Shown here one piece after another: positions 51,065-59,699 of a DNA stretch of 64,000 nucleotides. Numbering within the stretch: position 1 is the stretch's first letter; each line of letters begins with the position of its first letter. A program made the position numbers and the translations under genes. The DNA is from Mycolicibacterium sp. CH28 (GTDB taxonomy: Bacteria > Actinomycetota > Actinomycetes > Mycobacteriales > Mycobacteriaceae), in assembly GCF_004745805.1 (NCBI RefSeq), contig NZ_SRLQ01000024.1, positions 33,408 to 97,407 of the forward strand, in the 5' to 3' direction. Below the pieces are notes generated by a model that had not been told where the DNA came from, did no database searches, and saw only the letters and a program-made list of their open reading frames with translations.

Positions 51065-51685
51065 TCACCGGGCCCGTGCGGACCACCCCGAGCTCACATG
51101 GTCGACGCAGTCCACCCTCAGGTCCGCGACGGTCATCGGAGTGTCATAGAACAGGCAGTGATAGCCGCGCGGCGAGCCAGGGCCGACGCCCAGCTGCACA
51201 CAGGTACTGCAGGCACGGCTGACCGGCATCAGCCCGGCGAGATGGAGCTGACCCATCACCGCGATCAGGCTGTCGAGCAACCGCTCGGCCTCGACGCGAT
51301 CCAGCTTCGAGGTGGCGATCTCGGCCGGCGCCGTCCAGCGGTGAATCGCCGCGGCCGTGTGCTTACCGGCCGCCGTGAGAACCAGCTGATGACTCCGGCC
51401 GTCACGGGGATCACGCCGCCTTTCGACCAGGCCCTTGCGGGTCAATGCGCCGATCGCATCACTGACAGTCGGGTCTGACACGTTGAGCTCGCGGGCCAGA
51501 GCCGTGCTGCGGGCCGCCGGTGGCGAGCCCACATGCAGCCAGCTGAGAACCCGCAGCTGCGTACTCGACAGGTCGTTGGCCTCGGCGGCCCGCCGGGCAA
51601 CAACGTGCAGAGCGTCACCGATGCGGTCGAGCGCCGCGACGATCTTCGAGTCCAGACTGGGATGACGTTCCCCGTCGCCCCTCAG
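51065..51685 (-). CDS. MarR family regulator with Cys-rich C-terminus; probable CTG start
   Basis: The winged helix is clear: LSSTQLRVLSWLHVGSPP, ELNVSDPTVSDAIGALTRKG and RRRDPRDGRSHQLVLTAAG. A C-terminal Cys-rich segment contains CSTCVQLG, YHCLF and DCVDH, which may bind metal or sense redox state. Conserved N-terminal MarR helices continue upstream of the first GTG (51532) as far as about 51655, yet no ATG, GTG or TTG is in frame. CTG 51685 would overlap the canA TGA as CTGA, mirroring the ATGA/GTGA junctions of this region. This start gives 206 residues. It lies between canA and cysD and may control either. Confidence 0.7.
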   Translation of the reverse strand: MRGDGERHPSLDSKIVAALDRIGDALHVVARRAAEANDLSSTQLRVLSWLHVGSPPAARSTALARELNVSDPTVSDAIGALTRKGLVERRRDPRDGRSHQLVLTAAGKHTAAAIHRWTAPAEIATSKLDRVEAERLLDSLIAVMGQLHLAGLMPVSRACSTCVQLGVGPGSPRGYHCLFYDTPMTVADLRVDCVDHVSSGWSARAR

Positions 51686-52173
51686 AGAACAACCTCGTTG
51701 AGCTTGCCGGTGGCGACGTCGAAGACAAAGCCCCGCAACGACTCGTGCTTGGTGACGAACGGGCTGTTCTCGATGCGGCGCAGCGACTGACGGACGTCTT
51801 CTTGGACATCGGGGAACGATTCAGCCGCCCACTCGGGCTTGATGCCGACCTCGTCTTGGATCTCCCGCTTGAACACGTCGTCGGTGAACGTCAGCATGCC
51901 GCAGTCCGTGTGGTGGATGAGGATGATCTCTTTGGTGCCGAGCAGCCGCTGGCTGATGGCCAGCGACCGGATCTCGTCGTCGGTCACGACCCCACCTGCG
52001 TTCCGAATCACGTGCGCCTCACCGTCTTTGAGGCCAAGAATCCGGTAGACATCCAATCGCGCATCCATGCACGCCAGCACCGCGACGTGCTTGCTCGGCG
52101 GCAACGGGAGCGGACCCGTGAAGGTCTTTGCGTACTCGACGTTGTTGGCCAGGTATTGCTCGGTGACGGTCAC
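51682..52173 (-). CDS. canA: β-class carbonic anhydrase
   Basis: A 163-residue zinc enzyme that interconverts CO2 and bicarbonate. It has ACMDARLDVYRILGL (zinc Cys and Asp-Arg dyad) and HHTDCGMLTFTDD (zinc His and Cys). Length and the start TVTEQYLANNVEYAK match M. tuberculosis Rv1284, and the neighbourhood (cysD, oppB) also matches. GTG 52173 with AGGAGGG ribosome-binding site is used. It is divergent from the monooxygenase operon. Confidence 0.95.
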   Translation of the reverse strand: MTVTEQYLANNVEYAKTFTGPLPLPPSKHVAVLACMDARLDVYRILGLKDGEAHVIRNAGGVVTDDEIRSLAISQRLLGTKEIILIHHTDCGMLTFTDDVFKREIQDEVGIKPEWAAESFPDVQEDVRQSLRRIENSPFVTKHESLRGFVFDVATGKLNEVVL

Positions 52174-52348
52174 CGCACCCTCCTCTTGCTCGTGTTGCGC
52201 ACAACGTGCCGGGAGGATCGTAAGGACGACGACCGCCGGAAAGCACTGGTGAGAATCAGGCTGATCGCAATACTTAGGAATCCTCGCAATCATGCGCAAT
52301 CTCAGACCAGGGGTTCAGCCCAGGAGCCCGCAGATTACGAGGACCGCC

Positions 52349-53836
52349 ATGCCCAAACTCTCTCGCAGCGACTGGTACGACCTGGCCCGCGACACCAACT
52401 GGACGTTTCGCTACGTCACCGAGGATGAGGTGTTTCCCGAGGAGCTCTCCGGCTCCCACCGGGTGTCGGCCGAAGGCTGGCTCAAATGGGACGAGCCGTA
52501 CAAGATCGGCTATCGCGAGTACGTCCACAACCAGGTCACCAAGGACACCACCACCTACTCGCTGAAGAACGCGATCGGACGATCGAAGCTCTTTGACGCG
52601 CTGGACCCGGGCTGGAAGTCGGTGATCGTCGCGCACTACGGCGCCATCACGATGCCGGAATACCTGGCCTCGATCGGCGAGGCTCGGATGGGCCGCTTCG
52701 GGCGCGCCGCCGCATGGCGCAACACCGCGACGTTCGGGACCCTTGACGAAATCCGACACGGCCAGATCCAGGCGTTCTTTCCCTACGGCCTGCTCGACAA
52801 AGAACCGCGGGGCGACTGGGCGCTCAAGGCATTTCACACGAACGACTGGATCGTCTTGGCGGTGCGCTACCTGTTCGACGACATGTTCGTCGCCAACGAT
52901 GCCACTTCGATTGCCCTGCAACTGACGTTCACTCTGGAGACCGGTTTCACCAATCTGCAGTTCCTGGGCATGGCCGCCGACGCCATCGACGTCGGCGACC
53001 TGGAGTTCGGCGCCCTGATCTCCTCCATCCAGACCGACGAGGCCCGGCACGCCCAACAGGGCGAGCCGACCATCAAGGTGCTGATCGAAAACGGAGAAAA
53101 GGAGTGGGGCCAGTTCCTCATCGACCACATGTTCTGGCGGTCATGGCGAATCTTCGCTCTGCTCACCGGCCTTTCGATGGACTACTACACCCCGCTGGAA
53201 AGCCGGCGGATGAGCTTCAAGGAGTTCATCGAGGACTGGGTGGTCAAGCAATTCGCAGACCAGTTCCGCGACTTCGGCCTGGACCACCCGTGGTACTGGC
53301 AGGAGTTCCTCGACGAGCTGACCTGGTATCACCACGCCATCCATCTCGGCGTGTGGAACTACCGGCCGACGGTGTGGTGGAACCCCGACGCCGGAGTGTC
53401 GGCGCAGGAACGACTCTGGCTGGAGGAGAAGTACCCGGGCTGGAACCGGGACTTCGGCAAACACTGGGATGTCATCACCGACAATGTCCGAAACGGTGAC
53501 ATTGCTGCGACATTGCCTGAGACACTTCCGATCACGTGCAACCTATGCCAGTTGCCGATAGTCCGTGCCGCCGGGGTCATCGTTGGTGCCCACACCGATC
53601 CGGCACCGCTTACCCACATCCACGACGAGCGCACCTACCTGTTCTGCTCAGAACCCTGCCGGTGGATCTTCACCCAGCGCCCGGAGCGCTTCGCCGGCCA
53701 CCAGTCCCTGATCGACAGGGTGCTCTCCGGTGAGATCAGCCCACCTGACCTCGGCACCGTACTGGAGTATTTCGGGCTGTCTCCGGAGGAACAGGGACGC
53801 GATGCCGACGACTACGCTTGGGCGAAGAAGGGCTAG
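52349..53836 (+). CDS. Toluene-4-monooxygenase-like diiron hydroxylase α subunit
   Basis: A 495-residue soluble diiron monooxygenase (group 2) α subunit. Diiron ligands are visible as GEARMGRF, LDEIRHGQIQ, TLETGFTNLQF and QTDEARHAQQ. It starts MPKLSRSDWYDLARDTNWTF, close to TmoA of toluene-4-monooxygenase and IsoA of isoprene monooxygenase, which hydroxylate aromatics or epoxidise alkenes. The C-terminus has CNLCQLPI and YLFCSEPCRWIFTQRPERFA, a YHS-like domain whose four Cys are mostly replaced in TmoA and may bind metal. ATG 52349 follows ACGAGGAC. It is first of five overlapping or close genes. Confidence 0.93.
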   Translation: MPKLSRSDWYDLARDTNWTFRYVTEDEVFPEELSGSHRVSAEGWLKWDEPYKIGYREYVHNQVTKDTTTYSLKNAIGRSKLFDALDPGWKSVIVAHYGAITMPEYLASIGEARMGRFGRAAAWRNTATFGTLDEIRHGQIQAFFPYGLLDKEPRGDWALKAFHTNDWIVLAVRYLFDDMFVANDATSIALQLTFTLETGFTNLQFLGMAADAIDVGDLEFGALISSIQTDEARHAQQGEPTIKVLIENGEKEWGQFLIDHMFWRSWRIFALLTGLSMDYYTPLESRRMSFKEFIEDWVVKQFADQFRDFGLDHPWYWQEFLDELTWYHHAIHLGVWNYRPTVWWNPDAGVSAQERLWLEEKYPGWNRDFGKHWDVITDNVRNGDIAATLPETLPITCNLCQLPIVRAAGVIVGAHTDPAPLTHIHDERTYLFCSEPCRWIFTQRPERFAGHQSLIDRVLSGEISPPDLGTVLEYFGLSPEEQGRDADDYAWAKKG

Positions 53837-53848
53837 GAGGACACGATC

Positions 53849-54094
53849 ATGGCACTTCTCCCCCTGACCGCCCTGTTCGACGGCGACATCCTCGAACTGC
53901 TCATCCCGGTCGACGACGGCGACACCGTCGAGTCTGTCGGCCACCAGATCGCCCACCACGTCGTCGGTCGGCGCGTCGCACGCCGAGACTCCCCGATCCG
54001 GTTGCGTCACAACGGCACAGTGCTCGACCCGGCCGCGACTATCGGCGCCGCCGGAGTGGGGCCGCTGGACCACGTCGAAGCGTTCTATGCCTAG
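53849..54094 (+). CDS. Toluene monooxygenase γ (TmoB-like) subunit
   Basis: An 81-residue small subunit starting MALLPLTALFDGDILELLIP, matching TmoB-type hydroxylase γ subunits in length and position (ubiquitin-like fold). It lies 12 bp after the α subunit. TmoB packs against TmoA and is needed for full hydroxylase activity. Its stop overlaps the next gene by 8 bases. Confidence 0.88.
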   Translation: MALLPLTALFDGDILELLIPVDDGDTVESVGHQIAHHVVGRRVARRDSPIRLRHNGTVLDPAATIGAAGVGPLDHVEAFYA

Positions 54095-54416
54095 CGCCAC
54101 GTGGACGCCGGTCGCGACCGTCGACGACCTGTGGGAAGGCGAAGTCGGCGAGTTCTACGTCGGTGACCAGCCGATCATGCTGGCACACTTACGAACCGGA
54201 GAAATCCGCGCGTACGACGGCACCTGCCCGCACGCCGGGTTCCCACTCGCCGACGGCGATGTCGTCGACGGTGTCCTGACCTGCTCAGCGCACAGCTGGG
54301 AGTTCGACCTGTCCACCGGCGCCGGGGTGAACCCGCCCAGCTGCCGGCTACGCAGCTATCAGGTGCGCCGCGATGGCGACCAGATCGCGGTACTGCTGAA
54401 CGGAGATCCGAAATGA
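54087..54416 (+). CDS. Rieske [2Fe-2S] ferredoxin (TmoC-like)
   Basis: A 109-residue Rieske protein with CPHAGFPLADGD and LTCSAHSWEFD giving the Cys-His/Cys-His cluster. It would pass electrons from a reductase to the diiron hydroxylase. The start overlaps the γ subunit by 8 bases and the stop overlaps the effector gene by 4 (ATGA). Confidence 0.93.
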   Translation: MPSATWTPVATVDDLWEGEVGEFYVGDQPIMLAHLRTGEIRAYDGTCPHAGFPLADGDVVDGVLTCSAHSWEFDLSTGAGVNPPSCRLRSYQVRRDGDQIAVLLNGDPK

Positions 54417-54718
54417 CCAGCGCGGAACCCAAACTCGTCGGCCCGATCGTGCGCGGGTTCGACCCCGACATCGTGGCCGCCCTCACCGAGGCGATCAGCG
54501 TCGACAACCCTAATGCCGACATCACCGTCGACGACCAGGCCGGCTACGTGCGCATCCATGCGCCCTGGTTCCTACGCGTCACTCGGGCGAGCTTGGAAGA
54601 CGCTGCAGGCGAACCCATTCCGTTGGCATCGCTGGAACCGGCCATCGCCGGATTCGCCGGCCGCATGCGCTATATCGGCGACGACGAACTGCACTGGTTT
54701 CTGGAACGAGAGGACTGA
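54413..54718 (+). CDS. Toluene monooxygenase effector (TmoD-like) protein
   Basis: A 101-residue cofactor-less effector of the MmoB/DmpM/TmoD family, starting MTSAEPKLVGPIVRGFDPDI with the conserved ITVDDQAGYVRIHAPWF region. It binds the hydroxylase and tunes oxygen activation and product selectivity. ATGA overlap with the Rieske gene indicates coupled translation. Confidence 0.92.
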   Translation: MTSAEPKLVGPIVRGFDPDIVAALTEAISVDNPNADITVDDQAGYVRIHAPWFLRVTRASLEDAAGEPIPLASLEPAIAGFAGRMRYIGDDELHWFLERED

Positions 54719-54752
54719 CAATGACCGCCGCCCCACCCCGTCGCCTCAAGAC

Positions 54753-55727
54753 ATGGAGCGTCTCTGGGACACCCGCCGCAAACCCACCGAGTACGAGGTG
54801 GTCACCGGAGCGTTCCACTACCACTTCAACCGCAAGCCAGCGCCCTTCGACCTCGACCCGCACAGCCCGATCAACCAGTGGTATCTGAAGTACCGCGAGG
54901 GATCGCCACTTCAGGCCCCGGATTGGGAAGGCTTCCGAGACCCGGCAGCGCTGAACTACCGGCGCTACATCGCCTTGCAGCACGAACGCGAGGTATACGC
55001 CGAGGGTGTCGTCGACCACTACGAGACGCTCGACCACGACGAGAAGTTGGATCCGGCCTGGGTTGCGGTCTTGGAGCGGTTGTATGTACCGGCCCGATTC
55101 GCCCTGCACGTGCTGCAGATCTCCGGGCTCTACGTCGGGCAGCTCGGCCCGAGCGCCTACATCACCAACGCCGCGTTCTTCCAAGCCGCCGACGAACTTC
55201 GTGCGCTGCAGTGGATCGCCTACCGCGCCAAATCCCTGTCGCTGACCCACGGCTCCCAACTGGCCAACACCGAGGCCACCCGCCGGATCTGGGAAACCGA
55301 CGAGGCCTGGCAGCCCGCACGCAAGGTACTGGAGCGCCTACTGCTCGCCTACGACTGGGGCGAAGCGTTCACGGCGTTGAATCTCGTCGTCAAACCGACA
55401 CTGGATGCCCTGTTCAAAGAGGTCTTCGTGGATCTGGCCACCGCCCATTCCGACGGACTCACCGCCGCACTGCTGCAGGAGTCCAGGGTGGACACCACCC
55501 GCAGCCAGGCATGGAGCGCGGAGCTGGCCCGCTACGCGATCGCCCGCAACGCCGACAACCGAGAAGTCATCGAAGCCTGGGTTGCCGGCTGGCAACCGCT
55601 GGCCGAGGCCGCGGTGTCGGGACTGGCCACCGCCTTCGGCGGGGCTTCGCAGCGACTCGACGTGGACGCGGTGCTGCATCGCGTCCAGACATCGGTGGCC
55701 GGGCTCACGGAACGCTGGAGCAGCTGA
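54753..55727 (+). CDS. Toluene monooxygenase β (TmoE-like) subunit, apparent N-terminal frameshift
   Basis: The conserved β subunit (from RRKPTEYEVVTGAFHYHFNR to the end, about 320 residues) is read in this frame, whose first ATG is 54753. The expected start, ATG 54721, lies 2 bp after the effector stop in another frame and encodes MTAAPPRRLKTWS, the usual family N-terminus. The frames join if one base is added near 54759-54760. So either a base was lost (mutation or sequencing error) or translation starts at 54753. The subunit pairs with α in the hydroxylase. No reductase gene (TmoF) follows; the next gene, after 223 bp, is oppB. Confidence 0.85.
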   Translation: MERLWDTRRKPTEYEVVTGAFHYHFNRKPAPFDLDPHSPINQWYLKYREGSPLQAPDWEGFRDPAALNYRRYIALQHEREVYAEGVVDHYETLDHDEKLDPAWVAVLERLYVPARFALHVLQISGLYVGQLGPSAYITNAAFFQAADELRALQWIAYRAKSLSLTHGSQLANTEATRRIWETDEAWQPARKVLERLLLAYDWGEAFTALNLVVKPTLDALFKEVFVDLATAHSDGLTAALLQESRVDTTRSQAWSAELARYAIARNADNREVIEAWVAGWQPLAEAAVSGLATAFGGASQRLDVDAVLHRVQTSVAGLTERWSS

Positions 55728-55950
55728 CAGTGCTGTGAAGCTGAATCGTCGGGTGGACGCACTGGTCAGCTCGAAGCGTCCCATCGGTCTCGGTTCGGTC
55801 GCACAAACCGGCTCCCCCCGGACGGTCCGGACTCGCCGCAATTTGGCCCCCTGACCCGGCCCTCGCCAGGCCGACCCGACCCCGTTCCCGTCGTTTCGGC
55901 TCGCAATCTCCTACCCTGTGCTGCATGCACCGAGCGGTGGGCGACGGCCT

Positions 55951-56928
55951 GTGACGCGATTTCTGACGCGTCGCCTGCTCAACTACCTGGTGTTGCTGGC
56001 GCTGGCCTCGTTCCTGACATTCACGCTGACCTCGCTGACCTTCACCCCGTTGAACAGCCTGCAGCAGCGCAATCCGCGCCCGCCGCAAGCGGTGATCGAC
56101 GCCAAAGCCGCCGAGCTGGACCTCGACAAGCCCATTCCGCTGCGGTATGCCCACTGGGCGGCCGGGGCCGTCCGCGGCGACTTCGGCACCACGGTCAACG
56201 GTCAACCGGTGTCCGACGAACTGGGGCGGCGAATCGGCGTCAGCCTGCGGCTGCTGGTGATCGGCTCGGTGCTCGGCACCGTCATCGGCGTCGTGGTGGG
56301 GGCCTGGGGCGCGATCCGCCAGTACCGGTTGTCGGACCGGGTGATCACCCTGCTGTCGCTGCTGGTCATCAGCACGCCGACATTCGTGATCGCCAACATG
56401 GCGATCCTGGCCGCGCTACAGATCAATTCCGTTCTGGGAGTGCAGATCTTCCAATACACCGGCGAAACCTCACCCGACGCGACCGGCGGTCCGTGGAGCC
56501 AATTCGTCGACCGGTTACAACACTTGATCCTGCCCACCGTCACCCTGGCGCTGGGCTCGATCGCCGGCTACAGCCGCTACCAGCGCAACGCCATGCTCGA
56601 CGTCCTCGGCCAGGACTTCATCCGGACCGCCCGCGCCAAGGGACTCACCCGCCGGCAGGCCCTCTTCAAACATGGGCTGCGCACGGCGCTGATCCCGATG
56701 GCGACGTTGTTCGCCTACGGCGTCGCCGGCCTGGTCACCGGGGCCGTGTTCGTCGAGAAGATCTTCGGCTGGCACGGCATGGGCGAATGGGTGGTCCAGG
56801 GCATCGCCACCCAGGACACCAACATCGTCGCCGCGATCACGCTGTTCTCCGGTGCGGTCGTGCTGCTGGCCGGGCTGCTGTCCGATGTCATCTACGCGAT
56901 TCTGGACCCACGGGTGAGGGTGACATGA
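55951..56928 (+). CDS. oppB: Oligopeptide ABC transporter permease OppB
   Basis: A 325-residue permease with about six membrane segments, starting GTG 55951 (MTRFLTRRLLNYLVLLAL). It contains the DppB/OppB loop DFIRTARAKGLTRRQALFKH and ends with LLSDVIYAILDPRVR. It forms the import channel with OppC. Synteny with canA matches M. tuberculosis Rv1283c next to Rv1284. The stop overlaps oppC (ATGA). Confidence 0.92.
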   Translation: MTRFLTRRLLNYLVLLALASFLTFTLTSLTFTPLNSLQQRNPRPPQAVIDAKAAELDLDKPIPLRYAHWAAGAVRGDFGTTVNGQPVSDELGRRIGVSLRLLVIGSVLGTVIGVVVGAWGAIRQYRLSDRVITLLSLLVISTPTFVIANMAILAALQINSVLGVQIFQYTGETSPDATGGPWSQFVDRLQHLILPTVTLALGSIAGYSRYQRNAMLDVLGQDFIRTARAKGLTRRQALFKHGLRTALIPMATLFAYGVAGLVTGAVFVEKIFGWHGMGEWVVQGIATQDTNIVAAITLFSGAVVLLAGLLSDVIYAILDPRVRVT

Positions 56929-57851
56929 CCGAAGCCACCACCGCGAGATCCGGAGTCAAGCCCGAGGAGTTCGCCTCCCGGCGCACGCTGGTGCTGCGCC
57001 GGTTCGCCCGCAACCGAGCGGCGATGGCGTCGCTGGTGGTGTTGGCTCTGCTGTTCATCGGCTGCTACGCGCTGCCACCGCTACTGCCGTGGTCCTACAC
57101 CGAGCTCGACTTCTACGCACTCCAGGACCCGCCCAGTACCGACCACTGGCTGGGCACCAACGCGCTCGGCCAGGACCTGCTGGCACAGATCCTGCGCGGC
57201 ATGCAGAAGTCGATGCTGATCGGCGTGTGCGTAGCGGTGATATCGACCGCGATCGCGGCCACCGTCGGCTCGATCGCCGGCTACTTCGGCGGCTGGCGTG
57301 ACCGCGCGCTGATGTGGTTTGTCGACCTGCTACTGGTGGTCCCGAGCTTCATCCTGATCGCGATCATCACCCCGCGGACCAAGAACTCGGCCAACATCGC
57401 GCTGCTGATCGTGCTGCTGGCCGGATTCAGCTGGATGGTCAGCTCCCGCATGGTGCGCGGCTTGACGATGAGCCTGCGGGAGCGCGAATACGTCCAGGCT
57501 GCAAGGTATATGGGCGTACCGAGCTGGCGCATCATCACCCGCCACATCATCCCCAACGTGGCCTCGATCCTGATCATCGACGCCGCGCTGAACGTCGGGG
57601 TCGCCATCCTGGCCGAAACCGGATTGAGCTTCCTGGGTTTCGGCGTCCAACCCCCCGACGTCTCACTTGGCACGTTGATCGCCGACGGCACCAAGTCGGC
57701 GACGACGTTTCCGTGGGTGTTCCTGTTCCCCGCCGGGGTACTGGTACTGATCCTGGTGTGCGCCAATCTGACCGGTGACGGCCTGCGCGACGCGCTCGAC
57801 CCGGGCAGCGCCACGCTACGGCGCGGTCGCACGACGAAGGCCAAGCGATGA
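56925..57851 (+). CDS. oppC: Oligopeptide ABC transporter permease OppC
   Basis: A 308-residue permease with the EAA-loop REREYVQAARYMGVPSWRII and GFGVQPPDVSLGTLIADG, typical of DppC/OppC. The start ATG 56925 overlaps oppB and the stop overlaps oppD (ATGA), so all three are coupled. It partners OppB in the membrane channel. Confidence 0.92.
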   Translation: MTEATTARSGVKPEEFASRRTLVLRRFARNRAAMASLVVLALLFIGCYALPPLLPWSYTELDFYALQDPPSTDHWLGTNALGQDLLAQILRGMQKSMLIGVCVAVISTAIAATVGSIAGYFGGWRDRALMWFVDLLLVVPSFILIAIITPRTKNSANIALLIVLLAGFSWMVSSRMVRGLTMSLREREYVQAARYMGVPSWRIITRHIIPNVASILIIDAALNVGVAILAETGLSFLGFGVQPPDVSLGTLIADGTKSATTFPWVFLFPAGVLVLILVCANLTGDGLRDALDPGSATLRRGRTTKAKR

Positions 57852-59689
57852 GCGACACCCTGCTGGAGGTCACCGACCTTGCCGTGACGTTCCCCACCGA
57901 CTCCGGCGACCTCGACGCCGTGCGGGGCCTGACCTACCAGGTCGGGCCCGGCGAGGTCGTCGCGATGGTCGGCGAGTCAGGTTCGGGCAAGTCCGCCGCG
58001 GCGATGGCGGTGATCGGCCTACTCCCCGAGTACGCCGGGGTGTCCGGCTCGGTACGCCTGGATGGCCGGGAACTCCTGGGCCTGTCCGACACCGAGATGT
58101 CGACGATCCGCGGGCGGCGCATCGGGACCGTGTTCCAGGATCCGATGTCCGCACTGACGCCGGTCTACACCGTCGGCGACCAGATCGCCGAGGCGATCAG
58201 GGTGCACAACCGCGACGTCGGCAAGCAGGCCGCACGTACCCGAGCCATCGAACTACTCGAGCTCGTCGGTATCGCCCAGCCCGACAGGCGCGCGCGGGCC
58301 TTTCCCCACGAACTGTCCGGCGGTGAACGCCAGCGGGTGGTCATCGCCATCGCGATCGCCAACGATCCCGATCTGCTGATCTGCGACGAACCGACGACCG
58401 CCCTGGACGTGACCGTGCAGGCGCAGATCCTCGAGGTGCTCAAGACGGCACGCGATATCACCGGGGCGGGCGTGCTGATCATCACCCACGACCTCGGGGT
58501 GGTCGCCGAGTTCGCCGACCGTGCACTGGTGATGTACGCCGGGCGAGCGGTCGAGGTGGCCAGCGTCGACGACCTGTACCGCGATCGGCGAATGCCTTAT
58601 ACCGCAGGACTATTGGGATCCGTCCCCCGGCTGAGCTCGCCGCAGGGCACCCGGCTGGTTCCGATTCCGGGCGCACCACCGGAGCTGGTGAACCTGCCGC
58701 CGGGATGTCCCTTCGCGCCACGCTGTCCGCTGGCCATCGACGAATGCCGCACCACCGAGCCCGCCCTGCTGTCGGTCGACGCGGGACATTCGGCCGCCTG
58801 CATCCGCACCGACCAGGTCGAGGGGCACACCGCAGCCGAGATCTACGGGGTATCCACCCAGCCGGCCGCCGTTGCCGAGACCACCGCGCCGCCGGTGGTG
58901 ATCCGGGTGCGCGATCTGGTCAAGACCTACCGGCTGACCAAGGGCGTGGTGTTTCGCCGCCAGATCGGTGAGGTCCGCGCCGTCGACGGCCTCAGTTTCG
59001 ATCTGCTCCGCGGTCAGACGCTCGGCATCGTCGGTGAATCCGGCTCCGGGAAGTCCACCACCCTGCACGAGATCCTCGAGCTGAGCGCGCCCCAATCCGG
59101 ATCCATCGAGGTGCTCGGCAACGATGTCGCGACGCTGACGACCGCGCGCCGGCGCGAGCTTCGCCACGACCTGCAGGTGGTCTTCCAGGATCCGGTGGCC
59201 GCACTGGATCCCCGGCTACCTGTCTTCGACTTGCTGGCTGAACCGTTGCAGGCCAACGGCTCCGACAAGCAGCAAATCGACGCGAGGGTTGCCGAGCTGT
59301 TGGAGATCGTCGGGCTGCGCCGCGCCGACGCGAGCCGCTATCCGGGCGAGTTCTCCGGCGGCCAGAAGCAGCGGATCGGCGTCGCACGAGCGTTGGCGCT
59401 GCAGCCCAAGATCCTGGCCCTCGACGAACCGGTCTCAGCGCTCGACGTCTCCATTCAGGCCGGCATCATCAACCTGCTGCTGGACCTGCAGCGCGAGTTC
59501 GACCTGTCGTATCTGTTCGTCTCGCACGACCTGTCGGTGGTCAAACACCTCGCCCACCGCGTCGCCGTGATGCACCGCGGCGCGATGGTGGAGTACGGCG
59601 ACGCCGAGGAGATCTTCACCAACCCGCGGCACGAATACACCAGAACGTTGCTGGCCGCTATCCCGCAACCAGATCCCACGCGCCACTAG
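57848..59689 (+). CDS. oppD: Oligopeptide ABC transporter, fused double ATPase OppD
   Basis: A 613-residue protein with two complete nucleotide-binding domains: Walker A GESGSGKSAAAM and GESGSGKSTTLH, with LSGGERQRVVIA and FSGGQKQRIGVA signature motifs. Two ATPases in one chain (OppD-OppF fused) matches M. tuberculosis Rv1281c. A Cys-containing CPFAPRCPLAIDEC segment follows the first domain. It powers peptide import through OppB/OppC. Confidence 0.94.
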   Translation: MSDTLLEVTDLAVTFPTDSGDLDAVRGLTYQVGPGEVVAMVGESGSGKSAAAMAVIGLLPEYAGVSGSVRLDGRELLGLSDTEMSTIRGRRIGTVFQDPMSALTPVYTVGDQIAEAIRVHNRDVGKQAARTRAIELLELVGIAQPDRRARAFPHELSGGERQRVVIAIAIANDPDLLICDEPTTALDVTVQAQILEVLKTARDITGAGVLIITHDLGVVAEFADRALVMYAGRAVEVASVDDLYRDRRMPYTAGLLGSVPRLSSPQGTRLVPIPGAPPELVNLPPGCPFAPRCPLAIDECRTTEPALLSVDAGHSAACIRTDQVEGHTAAEIYGVSTQPAAVAETTAPPVVIRVRDLVKTYRLTKGVVFRRQIGEVRAVDGLSFDLLRGQTLGIVGESGSGKSTTLHEILELSAPQSGSIEVLGNDVATLTTARRRELRHDLQVVFQDPVAALDPRLPVFDLLAEPLQANGSDKQQIDARVAELLEIVGLRRADASRYPGEFSGGQKQRIGVARALALQPKILALDEPVSALDVSIQAGIINLLLDLQREFDLSYLFVSHDLSVVKHLAHRVAVMHRGAMVEYGDAEEIFTNPRHEYTRTLLAAIPQPDPTRH

Positions 59690-59699
59690 CATCAATGGC

